Part shown: positions 33,678-42,782 of the stretch, in pieces
How positions within the stretch are numbered: the stretch's first letter is position 1
Layout: each line of letters begins with the position of its first letter
Source of the DNA: Zea mays
Taxonomy: Eukaryota; Streptophyta; Magnoliopsida; Poales; Poaceae
Length of the DNA: 64,000 nt
Assembly (NCBI RefSeq): GCF_902167145.1
Contig: NC_050105.1
Coordinates: 140,725,988 to 140,789,987 of the forward strand
Reading direction: 5' to 3'
Notes under the pieces: model-generated
Database searches by the model: none
What the model was told of the DNA's origin: nothing
The model's input: only the letters and a program-made list of their open reading frames with translations
Program-made: the position numbers and the translations under genes

Positions 33678-36071
33678 TTAGGCTTGGGACTTAGGTACCC
33701 AACTCTTGTTGGATCCTACAAGGCTAGTCACAATTTCCTTAGGGATCCAAATGCAAGTTTTATCACCCTTGCATTTTGCCCCTAACTTCCTAGCAATCAC
33801 CTTTCTATCCTTTCTACAAATTGCAAAGGAAGCATTCAAAGCATGATATATTGTAGAAGGTTCATTGACTTTCCTAGGAACATTAACAACATTTCTCCTA
33901 GGCATATTATGAACAACATTTCTCCTACCAACATTCCTTTCATGCACATAGAAAGAACTAGAAGCAGACATGTCATGAGAATCATAAACATATGAATCAA
34001 AAACATTATAATTTCTATTTGCATTTCTAGTATGTCTCCTATCATGATACATAAAAGCATGGTTCTTTTTAGCACTACCAGCCATAGGGGCCTTCCCTTT
34101 CTCCTTGGCGGGAATGGGATCCTTATGGCTTGTTAAGTTCTTGGCTTCCCTTTTGTAGCCAAGTCCATCCTTAATTGAGGGGTGTCTACCAATCGTGTAG
34201 GCATCCCTTGCAAATTTTAGCTTGTCAAATTCATTCTTGCTAGTCTTAAGTTGGTCATTAAGACTAGCTAATTCATCATTTAATTTGGAAATTGAAACTA
34301 AATGATCACTACAAGCATCAATGTCAATATCTTTACACCTATTACAAGTTTCAACAATTTCTACACAAGAATTAGATTTACTCGCTATTTCTAGTTTAGC
34401 ATTTAAATCATCATTAAAACTCCTTAACTTGGCAATAGTTTCATGACAAGAAGATAATTCACTAGAGAGCATTTCATTCCTCTTAATTTCTAGTGCAAGA
34501 GATTTCTGAGCTTCTACAAATTTATCATGTTCTTCATATAACAAATCCTCTTGCTTTTCTAAAAGTATATTCCTATCATTCAAGGCATCAATCAATTCAT
34601 TAATTTTGTCTACCTTGGTTCTATCTAATCCCTTGAATAAGCATGAGTAATCTATCTCATCATCATCACTAGACTCATCCTCACTTGAAGAAGCATAAGT
34701 ACTAGTATTATGAGTGCTTACTTTCTTCTCCCTTGCCATGAGGCAAGTGTGTCGCTCGTTGGGGAAGAGGGATGACTTGTTGAAGGCAGTGGCGGCGAGT
34801 CCTTCATTGTCGGAGTCGGACGAAGAGCAGTCCGAATCCCACTCCTTGCCAAGATGAGCCTCGCCCTTTGCCTTCTTATAGTTCTTCTTTTTCTCCCTCT
34901 TGTTCCCTTGATCCTGATCACTATCATTGTCGGGACAGTTAGCAATAAAATGACCAAGCTTACCGCATTTGAAGCATGAGCGCTTCCCCTTGGCTTTGGT
35001 CTTGCTAGGCTGTCCTTTGCGACCTTTAAGCACCGTCTTGAATCTTTTGATGATGAGAGCCATCTCTTCATCATTAAGTCCGGCCGCCTCAATCTGTGCC
35101 ACCTTGCTAGGTAGCGCCTCCTTGCTTTGTGTTGCTTTGAGAGCAAGGGGTTGCGGCTCGTTGATCGGACCATTCAAGGCGTCGTCCACGTACCTTGCCT
35201 CCTTGATCATCATTCGCCCACTAACGAATTTCCCAAGAACTTCTTCGGGCGACATCTTGGTGTACCTGGGATTTTCACGTATATTGTTCACCAAATGAGG
35301 ATCAAGAACGGTAAATGACCTTAGCATTAGGCGGACGACGTCGTGGTCCGTCCATCGCGTGCTCCCATAGCTCCTTATTTTGTTGATAAGGGTCTTGAGC
35401 CGGTTGTATGTTTGCGTCGGCTCCTCCCCCCTTATCATCACGAACCGTCCAAGTTCGCCTTCCACCAACTCCATTTTGGTGAGCAAGGTGACATCGTTTC
35501 CCTCATGAGAGATCTTGAGGGTGTCCCAGATCTGCTTGGCATTGTCCAAGCCGCTCACCTTGTGATACTCGTCCCTGCACAAAGAGGCTAGCAATACAGT
35601 AGTAGCTTGTGCATTTCTATGAATCTGTTCATTAATAAACATAGGGCTATCCGAGCTATCAAATTTCATTCCACTTTCCACAATCTCCCAAATGCTTGGA
35701 TGGAGAGAAAACAGGTGAGTACGCATTTTGTGGCTCCAAAATCCGTAATCCTCTCCATCAAAGTGAGGGGGCTTGCCAAGTGGAATGGGAAGCAATTGAG
35801 CATTTGAACTATGCGGGATGCGCGAATAATCGAAAGAAAAGTTTGAGTTAACCGTCTTTCGTCTATCGTAGTCGTCGTCGTCCTTTTGGGAGGAGGAAGA
35901 TTCGTCACTGTCGTAGTAGACAATTTCCTTGATGCGCCTTGTCTTCTTCTTCCTCCCATCTTTTCTTTTGTGGCCCGAGCCCGAGTCGTTGGACTTGTCA
36001 TCCCTTGGCTCGTTGACGAAGGACTCCTTTTCCTTGTCGTTGATCACCATCCCCTTGCCTTTAGGATCCAT
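33678..36071 (-). CDS. gag: Copia gag
   Basis: Open frame of 797 residues starting 50 bases inside the 5' LTR boundary. The N-terminus is Lys/Asp/Ser-rich. The gag (UBN2-type) domain lies around residues 90-290 ([20 protein letters not shown]). A CCHC zinc knuckle is near residue 365 ([14 protein letters not shown]). A long coiled-coil-prone acidic and Lys-rich region follows. It ends [12 protein letters not shown], where family members usually run on into protease; here a run of three C in minus strand appears one base too long, closing the frame. Whether this is mutation or programmed frameshifting cannot be decided from one copy. Confidence 0.9.
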   Translation of the reverse strand: MDPKGKGMVINDKEKESFVNEPRDDKSNDSGSGHKRKDGRKKKTRRIKEIVYYDSDESSSSQKDDDDYDRRKTVNSNFSFDYSRIPHSSNAQLLPIPLGKPPHFDGEDYGFWSHKMRTHLFSLHPSIWEIVESGMKFDSSDSPMFINEQIHRNAQATTVLLASLCRDEYHKVSGLDNAKQIWDTLKISHEGNDVTLLTKMELVEGELGRFVMIRGEEPTQTYNRLKTLINKIRSYGSTRWTDHDVVRLMLRSFTVLDPHLVNNIRENPRYTKMSPEEVLGKFVSGRMMIKEARYVDDALNGPINEPQPLALKATQSKEALPSKVAQIEAAGLNDEEMALIIKRFKTVLKGRKGQPSKTKAKGKRSCFKCGKLGHFIANCPDNDSDQDQGNKREKKKNYKKAKGEAHLGKEWDSDCSSSDSDNEGLAATAFNKSSLFPNERHTCLMAREKKVSTHNTSTYASSSEDESSDDDEIDYSCLFKGLDRTKVDKINELIDALNDRNILLEKQEDLLYEEHDKFVEAQKSLALEIKRNEMLSSELSSCHETIAKLRSFNDDLNAKLEIASKSNSCVEIVETCNRCKDIDIDACSDHLVSISKLNDELASLNDQLKTSKNEFDKLKFARDAYTIGRHPSIKDGLGYKREAKNLTSHKDPIPAKEKGKAPMAGSAKKNHAFMYHDRRHTRNANRNYNVFDSYVYDSHDMSASSSFYVHERNVGRRNVVHNMPRRNVVNVPRKVNEPSTIYHALNASFAICRKDRKVIARKLGAKCKGDKTCIWIPKEIVTSLVGSNKSWVPKSQA

Positions 36072-36099
36072 CTCTTCGGGCGGTTAGTCCCTTTCTTGA

Positions 36100-36119
36100 A
36101 GAGAACGGCTCCGATACCA
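36100..36119 (-). other. Primer binding site, initiator tRNA-Met type
   Basis: The minus strand reads TTGGTATCGGAGCC next to the 5' LTR, one base different from the common TGGTATCAGAGC complement of initiator tRNA-Met. Confidence 0.8.
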
Positions 36120-36121
36120 AT

Positions 36122-37370
36122 TGAGAGCACCTAGAGGGGGGGTGAATAGGTGATCCTGTGAAATTTAAACTTATAGCCACAAAAACTTGTTAGGTGTTAG
36201 CACAATAATCACCAAGTGGCTAGAGAGAAGGTCTTGCACAATACGATAATCACAAAGAATTCAACATAGAGAAGACACAGTGATTTATCCCGTGGTTCGG
36301 CCAAGTACAAAACTTGCCTACTCCACGTTGTGGCATCCCAACGGACGAGAGTTGCACTCAACTCCTCTCAAGTGATCCAATGATCAACTTGAATACCACA
36401 GTGTTTTGCTTTGCTTATCTTTATCCCACTTGCGAGGAATCTCCACAAATTGGAGTCTCTCGCCCTTACACTTAAAGTTCACAAAGAAGCACGGAGTAAG
36501 GGAGGGAAGCAACACACACAAATCCACAGCAAAATGCGCACACACATGGCCAAGAAACGAGCTCAAAAGACTATCTCAAAGTTCTCACTAGAACGGAGCT
36601 CGAATCACTGAGAATGACAAACGAATGCGCAAAGACTGAGTGTGGATGATCAAGAATGCTCTAAGGTTGCTTGGTGTACTCCTCCATGCGCCTAGGGGTC
36701 CCTTTTATAGCCCCAAGGCAGCTAGGAGCCGTTGAGAGCAGTTCTGGAAGGCTGATCTTGCCTTCTGTCATCGGGCGCACCGGACAGTCCGGTGCACACC
36801 GGACACTGTCCGGTGCCCGATCTCCTTCCTAAAATGGTGCAGCCGACCGTTGCAGATCTGGGAGCCGTTGGCGCACCGGACATGTCCGGTGCACACCGGA
36901 CAGTCCGGTGCCCCCTTCCGACCGTTGGCCCGGCCACGTGTCGCGCGCAGATTCCGCGGCCGACCGTTGGCCCGGCCGACCGTTGGCTCACCGGACAGTC
37001 CGGTGCACACCGGACAGTCCGGTGAATTTTAGTCGTACGCCGTCGCCGAATTCCCTAGAGCGGCCACTTCGCTCGAGCCAGCCTGGCGCACCGGACACTG
37101 TCCGGTGCACCACCGGACAGTCCGGTGCCCCAGACCGAAACAGCCTCTTGGCTGTACACAGCCAACTCTTCTCTTTTCTTCTTCTTTCTGTTTCTGATAC
37201 TTAGACAAGTATATTAGTACACAAAACCAATGTACTAAGACTTAGAAACATACCTTTGCTCTTGATTTGCACTTTGTCCATTCATGGGCATAGATTTACA
37301 TTTAAGCACTTGTGTTGGCACTCAATCACCAAAATACTTAGAAATGGCCCAAGGGCACATTTCCCTTTCA
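36122..37370 (-). repeat. 5' LTR of the SIRE-like Copia element
   Basis: 1249 bp. TATA box on minus at 36701-36712. The CCGGACAGTCCGG palindromes (36778-37130) lie upstream of it, in the U3 region. Confidence 0.93.
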
Positions 37371-37414
37371 CTCATCCAGCTTTGGAGCAGTCCGATCTTA
37401 TGGCCCAACCTTAG

Positions 37415-37556
37415 AGTTGAACAGTGAAAACCCTAACCCTAATAGGGGTTGGGTGATGTATTAATAGACTTGAGTAAACTAGGCCAGGCCCATTACAGAT
37501 GGGTGAGATAGTAATTACACGGGGAAAACCCCAAACCCTAAATGGGTATTCTAACC
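37415..37556 (-). repeat. 3' LTR of the small Copia element
   Basis: 142 bp. On minus it starts TGTTAGAATACC (with a terminal base change in this copy) and ends GTTCAACT. Confidence 0.85.
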
Positions 37557-37572
37557 CCCCGCAGTCACAACT

Positions 37573-38283
37573 CTATCCTGTACATATGTTGAGACTAGAG
37601 CGAAATTCCAAAAATACACTCGACGGTAATGGTCGAAGTAGGAGGCCATAGTCGAGGGAGTCAGTGTCGGTGTAGACCACAAGTTCCAATGTCCGGGATG
37701 GTCGAAGTAGGAGGCCATAGTCGAGGGAGCCACAAAGGTAGCGCAGGATCCGCTTGAGAGCGATGAGATGAGGCTCCCGCAAGGTGTGCATATGCAGGCA
37801 CACCTGCTGGACGGCGTAGGCGATGTCAGGCCTAGAGAAGGTGAGGTACTGGAGCGCGCCGGTCAGGCTCCGGTAGGACGTCGCATCAGCGATCAGGGGC
37901 CCATCGTCCTCTGAGAGCTTTGCCTGAGTGTCGACAGGCATGAAGCAGGGCTTACAGTCGGACATGCCAGCCCGCTCCAGTGTGTCGTTGGCGTACTGGC
38001 GCTGATGAAGGAAGAGACCCTGGGGCCGGCGCTCGGTGGTGATGCCGAGGAAGTGGTGGAGGGGCCCCAGGTCCTTCATCGTGAACTCCCACTGCAGGGC
38101 GACGATCGTGTGCTGAAGAAGCTCGGCGGTGGATGTCGTGAGCACAATGTCGTCGACGTAGAGCAGAAGGAAGATGATGTCGTCGCCGCGTCGGTAGATG
38201 AAGAGGGATGTGTCCGACTTGGCCTCGACGAAGCCGATGGAGGCCAAGTAGAAAGCGAAGTGACTATACCAGGCCCGCGGCGC
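37573..38283 (-). pseudogene. Copia RT C-terminal half and truncated RNase H
   Basis: The RT part has YVDDIVLTTST and the linker LKRILRYLCGSLDYGLLL. RNase H stops after its first motif (VVYTDTD) and is followed by a repeated copy of a 30-bp segment (37631-37660 repeats 37700-37729), then unrelated residues. So most of RNase H is missing, with filler-like duplication at the junction. A TAG at 38257-38259 inside YGLK/APRAWY separates this piece from the preceding RT. Confidence 0.8.
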
Positions 38284-40370
38284 CTACTTGAGGCCGTATA
38301 GGGAGCGGTTCAGCCGGCAGACCAAATCCGGACGAGCTGCTTCGACAAAGCCGGTCGGCTGGCTACAGTAGACAGTCTCCGTCAATGTGCCGTGGAGGAA
38401 GGCATTCTTGACGTCGAGCTGATGGATCGCCCAGTCCCGAGAGAGGGCGAGGGAGAGGATGGTGCGAACAGTGGCGAACTTGATGACGGGGCTGAAGGTC
38501 ACGTCGTAGTCCACTCCGGGGCGTTGGGTGAAGCCCCGAAGGACCCAACGAGCCTTATAGCGGTCGAGGGAGCCGTCCGAGGTAAGCTTGTGGCAAAATA
38601 GCCACTTGCCGGTGACCACGTTGGTGCCTGGTGGACACGGCACCAGGTCCCAGGTGTGGTTGGCCAGGAGGGCCGCATACTCCTCCTCCATAGTGCGTCG
38701 CCAGTGTGGGCCGGCGAGAGCGGTGCGAACGGAGGAGGGGACCGGGGAGGCGTCCGGTGGAGTGGTGGTCATATCAGTTGCCAAGATCAGCCGGTCGACA
38801 GGTCGAAGAATGCCGGCGGTGCGCCGGGTCACCATCGGGTGGACGTGCCCGGGGTCGCGGTGGATGGCAACCGGGTGGTACACCGGTGGCTCGGGGCGGT
38901 CTATCAGGATGTCGGGGGCCGTGGGCGTGGCCGACTCGCGGCGGTGATAGACGACGGCAGGGTCGGCGAAGCACACTGGGCTCGTTGACGGGCCCGGGTC
39001 AGCAGGTGCCGAGGTAGTAACGTGGCGACGGCGGTGGTAGACGAGCGCGGGGTCGGCGAAGCGAGCCGTGGGCGTCGACGGGGCCACACATGGTGCGGGA
39101 GGGGTTGGCGGGGCCGCGCGAGGCACAGGCGTGGTCGACGGGGCTGTGCGTGGCGCAGGCGTGGTCGACGAGGCCGCGCGTGGCACAGGCGTGATCGACG
39201 GGGCCACGCATGGTGCGGGAGGGGTCGACGGGGCCGCGCGAGATGCAGGCGTGGTCGACGAGGCCGCGCATGGCGCAGGCGTGATCGACAGGGCTGCGCA
39301 TGGCGCGGGATTAGGCGCGAGCCGCGGCGTCGAGGCCGCACGGGGTGCGGGTAACGGCGCAAGGCGGGGCACCTGGGAGGAGGGGGAGACCGGATCAGAC
39401 TCGAGGAGGGAGTCGGGATCGATGGGTGGGGAGGGGCCAGCAAGGGGAAACACATCCTCGTCGAAGACGATGTGACGAGAGATGATGATGCGGTGGGAGG
39501 CAAGGTCCAGACACCGATACCCCTTGTGGTCAGAGGAGTAGCCAAGGAAGAGGCAGCGGGTGGAGCGAGAAGAAAGCTTCTGAGGGGCAGTAGCGGAAGT
39601 GTTAGGGTAGCAGGCACCGCCGAACACGCGAAGGTGGTCGTAGGTGGGGGCTGTGCCGTACAGGGCAAAGTAGGGAGTAGGGTGGCTCACTGCCTTGGAG
39701 GGAAGATGGTTGAGGAGGTGGGTGGTGGTGTGCAGGGCCTCTAACCAGTAGCTGGCAGGGAGAGACACCTGGAAGAGAAGGCAGTGGATCATGTTGGTGG
39801 TGGTGCGAATCATGCACTCTGCCCGACCGTTTTGGGCGGAGGTGTAGGGGCACGAGAGACACAACTGAATGCCACTGGTGAGGAAGAATGATCGAGAGGC
39901 ATGGTTGTCGAACTCGCGGCCGTTGTCGCACTGCAGTGCACGGACCGAGCGTCGGAACTAGGAGGATACCCAAGCGAAGAAGTGAGTGAGGGTGGTAAAC
40001 GTGTCGGAGTTCAGCCGAAGGGGGAAAGTCCAAAGAAAATGGGAGTAGTCGTCCAGAATGACCAGGTAGTATTTGTAGCCGGAGAGGCTAAGGACAGGAG
40101 ACGTCTAGAGATCATAGTGGACAAGGTCAAAGGCCTGAACAGCCCTGGACGTGGAAGTGGAAAAAGGAAGACGGGAGTGACAGCCGAGCTGACAAGCATG
40201 ACAGAGGCGCTCAGAAGAGCCCCGAGTATAGGATATGTCTGAGTGGCTGGAAAGCTGGGACATGACGTCAGGTCCAGGGTGCCCGAGGCGATGGTGCCAA
40301 ATGGTGGAGGAGGTGGTGGTAGTAGCAAGAGCATGTGATGTGGTGGTAGTAGTAAGTGCAGGAGATGAGG
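38284..40370 (-). pseudogene. Copia integrase and RT N-terminal half
   Basis: The pre-integrase zinc region is near 40290-40180 (WHHRLGHPG, then CHACQLGCHS). The integrase core (QCDNGREFDN, TSAQNGRAE) and C-terminal region follow. A long Ala/Pro/Thr-rich repetitive spacer (about 39380-39000) is next, then RT (WRRTMEEEYAALLANHTWDLV). In-frame TAG stops lie near 40106 and 39960. The spacer repeats a unit of about 30-36 bases encoding APRAAPSTTP-like segments at least ten times. Without the stops the family order is normal. Confidence 0.8.
39060..39345. repeat. Coding minisatellite in Copia pol spacer
   Basis: Tandem, somewhat variable units around GGCGCAGGCGTGGTCGACG (10 or so copies, 30-36 bp). 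They encode an Ala/Pro/Thr-rich linker between integrase and RT. Confidence 0.8.
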
Positions 40371-41039
40371 CTACTCTGGTGGGGGAGTGGAGGGCAAGTG
40401 AAGAGAATAGAGGGGGCCAGAGCTGTCACAGCGAGCGAGCACATGTGTGGGAAGGTGGCGTATGGTGCGACCCCAGGGGTCGAACTCCATAGAGCAATGG
40501 TTGTCACTAGTGAAGCGACAAACCGAGAGGAGGGGATGAGTCAGACCGGGAGCAACAAGGACGTCGTTAAGGCAGAAGGGTCCTGTAAGAACTGATGCAC
40601 CTACTGAGGTGACCGAGAGAGTGGAACCATTGCCTACGACGATGGAGGAAGGATGCGAGGGGTGTGGTGGATGGAAGTGGAATAACGAACTAGTTGTGGG
40701 AGTAGTGTGGAAGGAGGCCCCGGAGTCGACCACCCAATCAGCGGGAGAGGAAGACAGTGGGGAGGCCGTAGGGTGCGCGGAGAGAGCTAGAGGAGGAGCT
40801 CTGATGTGGTTACTAGGAGGGGAGGGAGACAACAGGGGCTCGATTGCCAGGGAGGCGATCACTATATGAGGGAAGACAAGTGGTCCGGGCACGTGACGGC
40901 CGGCCTTGGGGTGGATTTCAACACAGTCACGAAGGACAGGGCTCATGGCTCGATCGAAGGCCACGAAGGTGCCCTGGACAAGCTGACCATCGTGGAGGAG
41001 GACACGCACGGTGAGCCCGTCGAAAGGGGGTGAAGCCAT
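40371..41039 (-). CDS. Sm-like domain fused to Copia protease
   Basis: Open frame of 222 residues starting MASPPFDG. Residues 8-70 read like an Sm fold: GLTVRVLLHDGQLVQGTF, then AFDRAMSPVLRDCVEIHP, a loop, and LVFPHIVIASLAIEP as the second Sm motif. A Pro/Ser linker follows. The retropepsin then starts near residue 111 (WVVDSGASFHTT) and continues to about 205 (LTHPLLSVCRFTSD). Copia elements normally have gag and a CCHC knuckle here. The protease assignment is firm; the Sm assignment is by pattern only, an Ataxin-2-type SM domain being the alternative. The frame ends at 40371, one frame away from integrase. Confidence 0.6.
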   Translation of the reverse strand: MASPPFDGLTVRVLLHDGQLVQGTFVAFDRAMSPVLRDCVEIHPKAGRHVPGPLVFPHIVIASLAIEPLLSPSPPSNHIRAPPLALSAHPTASPLSSSPADWVVDSGASFHTTPTTSSLFHFHPPHPSHPSSIVVGNGSTLSVTSVGASVLTGPFCLNDVLVAPGLTHPLLSVCRFTSDNHCSMEFDPWGRTIRHLPTHVLARCDSSGPLYSLHLPSTPPPE

Positions 41040-41363
41040 GAGAGAGCAGAGAAGTGGTCAGAGACAAGCAGTCGACACGACGCTTTGGGGAAAGGCGTTG
41101 CTATAGGGCGAGGATGAGTGGAGGCCGAAACTGGTTCGCAGCAAGGCCGGCCCAAGCGGTGCCGATGAGCAGGAAGCCGGGTGAGGCGAGCCCGCGGCGG
41201 CTGACAGGTAGAGGGGAAATGGTCATCGCACGCGCGATGGGCAGAGCGACACGCACAACAGACGACCTTCTTGCCGGAGGCGGCGGGCTCTGCAGGTGCT
41301 GGGGGCGGGGCAGAGGGGAGCAAGAGCAGGAGGAGGAGGATGGCGACGGTATCCGAGCTGTGC

Positions 41364-41712
41364 CTACAGCTTGAGGGAGAGGAAGACGTCACTCTTAAGC
41401 TCCCACCCTACGGGCGTGTGGGAATCGCCTACGGCGAGGAGCTGCCAACCCTTGACGCGGGCGAGCATGGCCCGCACCACGGTAGGCGGGGACGAGACAG
41501 CGACCACAATCCACCGCTCCACCCGGAATGACATGAAGGGGCTACCCGCGGCGATCGCGAGCGGCAGGACATTGGACCAGGCGACATCCGGGTACGGGAG
41601 CTTGGCGGGGGCGCCCAAGCCTGAGCGGGCGGAGCGGTCGAGGCAGAGCAGCGCGGGAAATGCGGGGCCGGAGGTGAGGTACCGCGCCGACAGAGGAAGC
41701 GGCAGCTACAGG
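41364..41712 (-). pseudogene. STELLO-like (DUF288) gene fragment captured by the Copia element
   Basis: On minus, from the codon after a stop at 41706, one frame reads through KLPYPDVAW, then RVERWIVVAVSSPPT, LARVKGWQLLAVGDSHTP, GWELK and FLSLKL, then a TAG, then AQLGYR. This succession matches the start of the conserved domain of plant STELLO proteins (Golgi-localised partners of cellulose synthase), whose pattern is WIVVSV, GWQVLAVGNS, TPxDWxLKG, FLSL, QAxLGxR. The match ends at a position that could be an exon end. Only this part is present, lacking the rest of the domain, so it is a captured fragment with no expected activity. Confidence 0.65.
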
Positions 41713-41943
41713 GGATAGGGCAGCAGCGGCGCAGGGGAGGCGGCCGAGCGCGATGGAGGTGGACGGCGACGCAGGGGCGCGGCCCAAGCGACGGCTGAGA
41801 GGGGAGGGAGTAGAGGAGGGTGGCGGCGGCTATGCCTGGAAGGAGGGGAGGGCAGGCGGCCGGAGGTGGCGGCGCCGGCGATCGAAGGTGGCGGCGCAGG
41901 GAGTGGCGGCTGGTCGCCAGGGAGAACCCTAAAAAAAGACACT

Positions 41944-41956
41944 GGCTCTGGTACCA
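41944..41956 (-). other. Primer binding site of the small Copia element
   Basis: TGGTACCAGAGCC on minus, immediately next to the 5' LTR; one base from the common initiator tRNA-Met complement. Confidence 0.8.
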
Positions 41957-42098
41957 AGTTGAACAGTGAAAACCCTAACCCTAACAGGGGTTGGGTGATG
42001 TATTAATAGACTTGAGTAAACTGGGCCAGGCCCATTACAGAGGGGTGAGATAGTAATTACACGGGGAAAACCCCAAACCCTAAACGGGTATTCTAACA
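41957..42098 (-). repeat. 5' LTR of the small Copia element
   Basis: 142 bp. On minus it starts TGTTAGAATACC and ends GTTCAACT. Very short for an LTR but bounded by the duplication CTTAG. Confidence 0.88.
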
Positions 42099-42279
42099 CT
42101 TAGAAGGTGATCCAATGGGTTGCTAAGGAACAACGACGATTAGGCGAGTCTCTGCACTTGGATGCCCTGCCCCATCTCCGGTTATATCTTGTGGTACTAG
42201 TTCGACCCATTTTCACTCTGTCAATGGTTTATGCTATAGCTTACGAAATAATATGTAAGCAGATGATGGCTCTTACGTA

Positions 42280-42780
42280 ACATATGTGGATATGACAGTC
42301 AAGACGATGCGTCACACTGCGGCATGGAATCTGGACGCACAAGAGACGCTTCACTCACCTTCATTGCAGATTGGTATGTCTCAGCAAGTAAATTCCATTT
42401 CTCTTGTCACAATGTTAGATGAGGACTGTGCTGTGAATCTAGACAACTTAGGTCTAAAAATGAAAAAAAGTAGCATAGGGAGCAACTTAGCGGTTAAGGC
42501 TCTTAAGAGAATTGAAATTGATAGAATAAGGCTTTATCAATCTAAAAACAGTGAGGCCTCCAAGGAAAAAATGACTAAGCATTTGAAGAGAAACCCCTTT
42601 GATACAAGTGGTGACGAAGCCACTGATGCTGACAACGACTTACTGGCTCACTTGATAAAGGATGTGTCGACTATGGATCTTGAGACTGAGGATCTAGACA
42701 CAAGAATTTGTGATCAAATGGCCTCATCTCGCAAGTCACATAAAATTCGACATATTTCTAACAGAAATAGAAATCGATAA
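42280..42780 (+). pseudogene. LINE ORF1 C-terminal part
   Basis: Open from 42286 to 42780 (164 residues), Lys/Asp/Ser-rich, ending RKSHKIRHISNRNRNR just before ORF2. The position and basic C-terminus fit ORF1 of plant L1-type LINEs; no zinc knuckle is visible. Confidence 0.55.
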
Positions 42781-42782
42781 TT

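Larger units (their letters stand above)
28429..37370 (-). mobile_element. SIRE-like Copia LTR retrotransposon, nearly intact
   Basis: LTRs 28429-29674 and 36122-37370 (about 1.25 kb) begin TGAGAGCACCTAGAGGGGG and end CCCTTTCA. The target duplication is CTCAT (28424-28428, 37371-37375). It is transcribed on minus. Gag (797 residues) and pol (1068 residues, protease-integrase-RT-RNase H) are both long and open but out of phase by one base. The Copia domain order plus the large gag fits the SIRE/Maximus lineage. About 16 substitutions and two short palindrome-repeat indels separate the LTRs by eye (about 1.3%). Confidence 0.93.
37415..42098 (-). mobile_element. Small Copia element carrying host-like gene fragments, no gag seen
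   Basis: 4684 bp. The 142-bp LTRs (37415-37556, 41957-42098) are flanked by CTTAG (37410-37414, 42099-42103). Four or five differences between the LTRs (about 3%). Minus orientation. Order from the 5' LTR: a STELLO-like fragment, a short unplaced stretch, an Sm-like domain fused to protease, integrase, RT, and a truncated RNase H. Integrase and RT contain amber stops and a frameshift separates protease from integrase. With no gag and little RNase H it probably depended on another element, unless these were lost after insertion. Confidence 0.88.
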
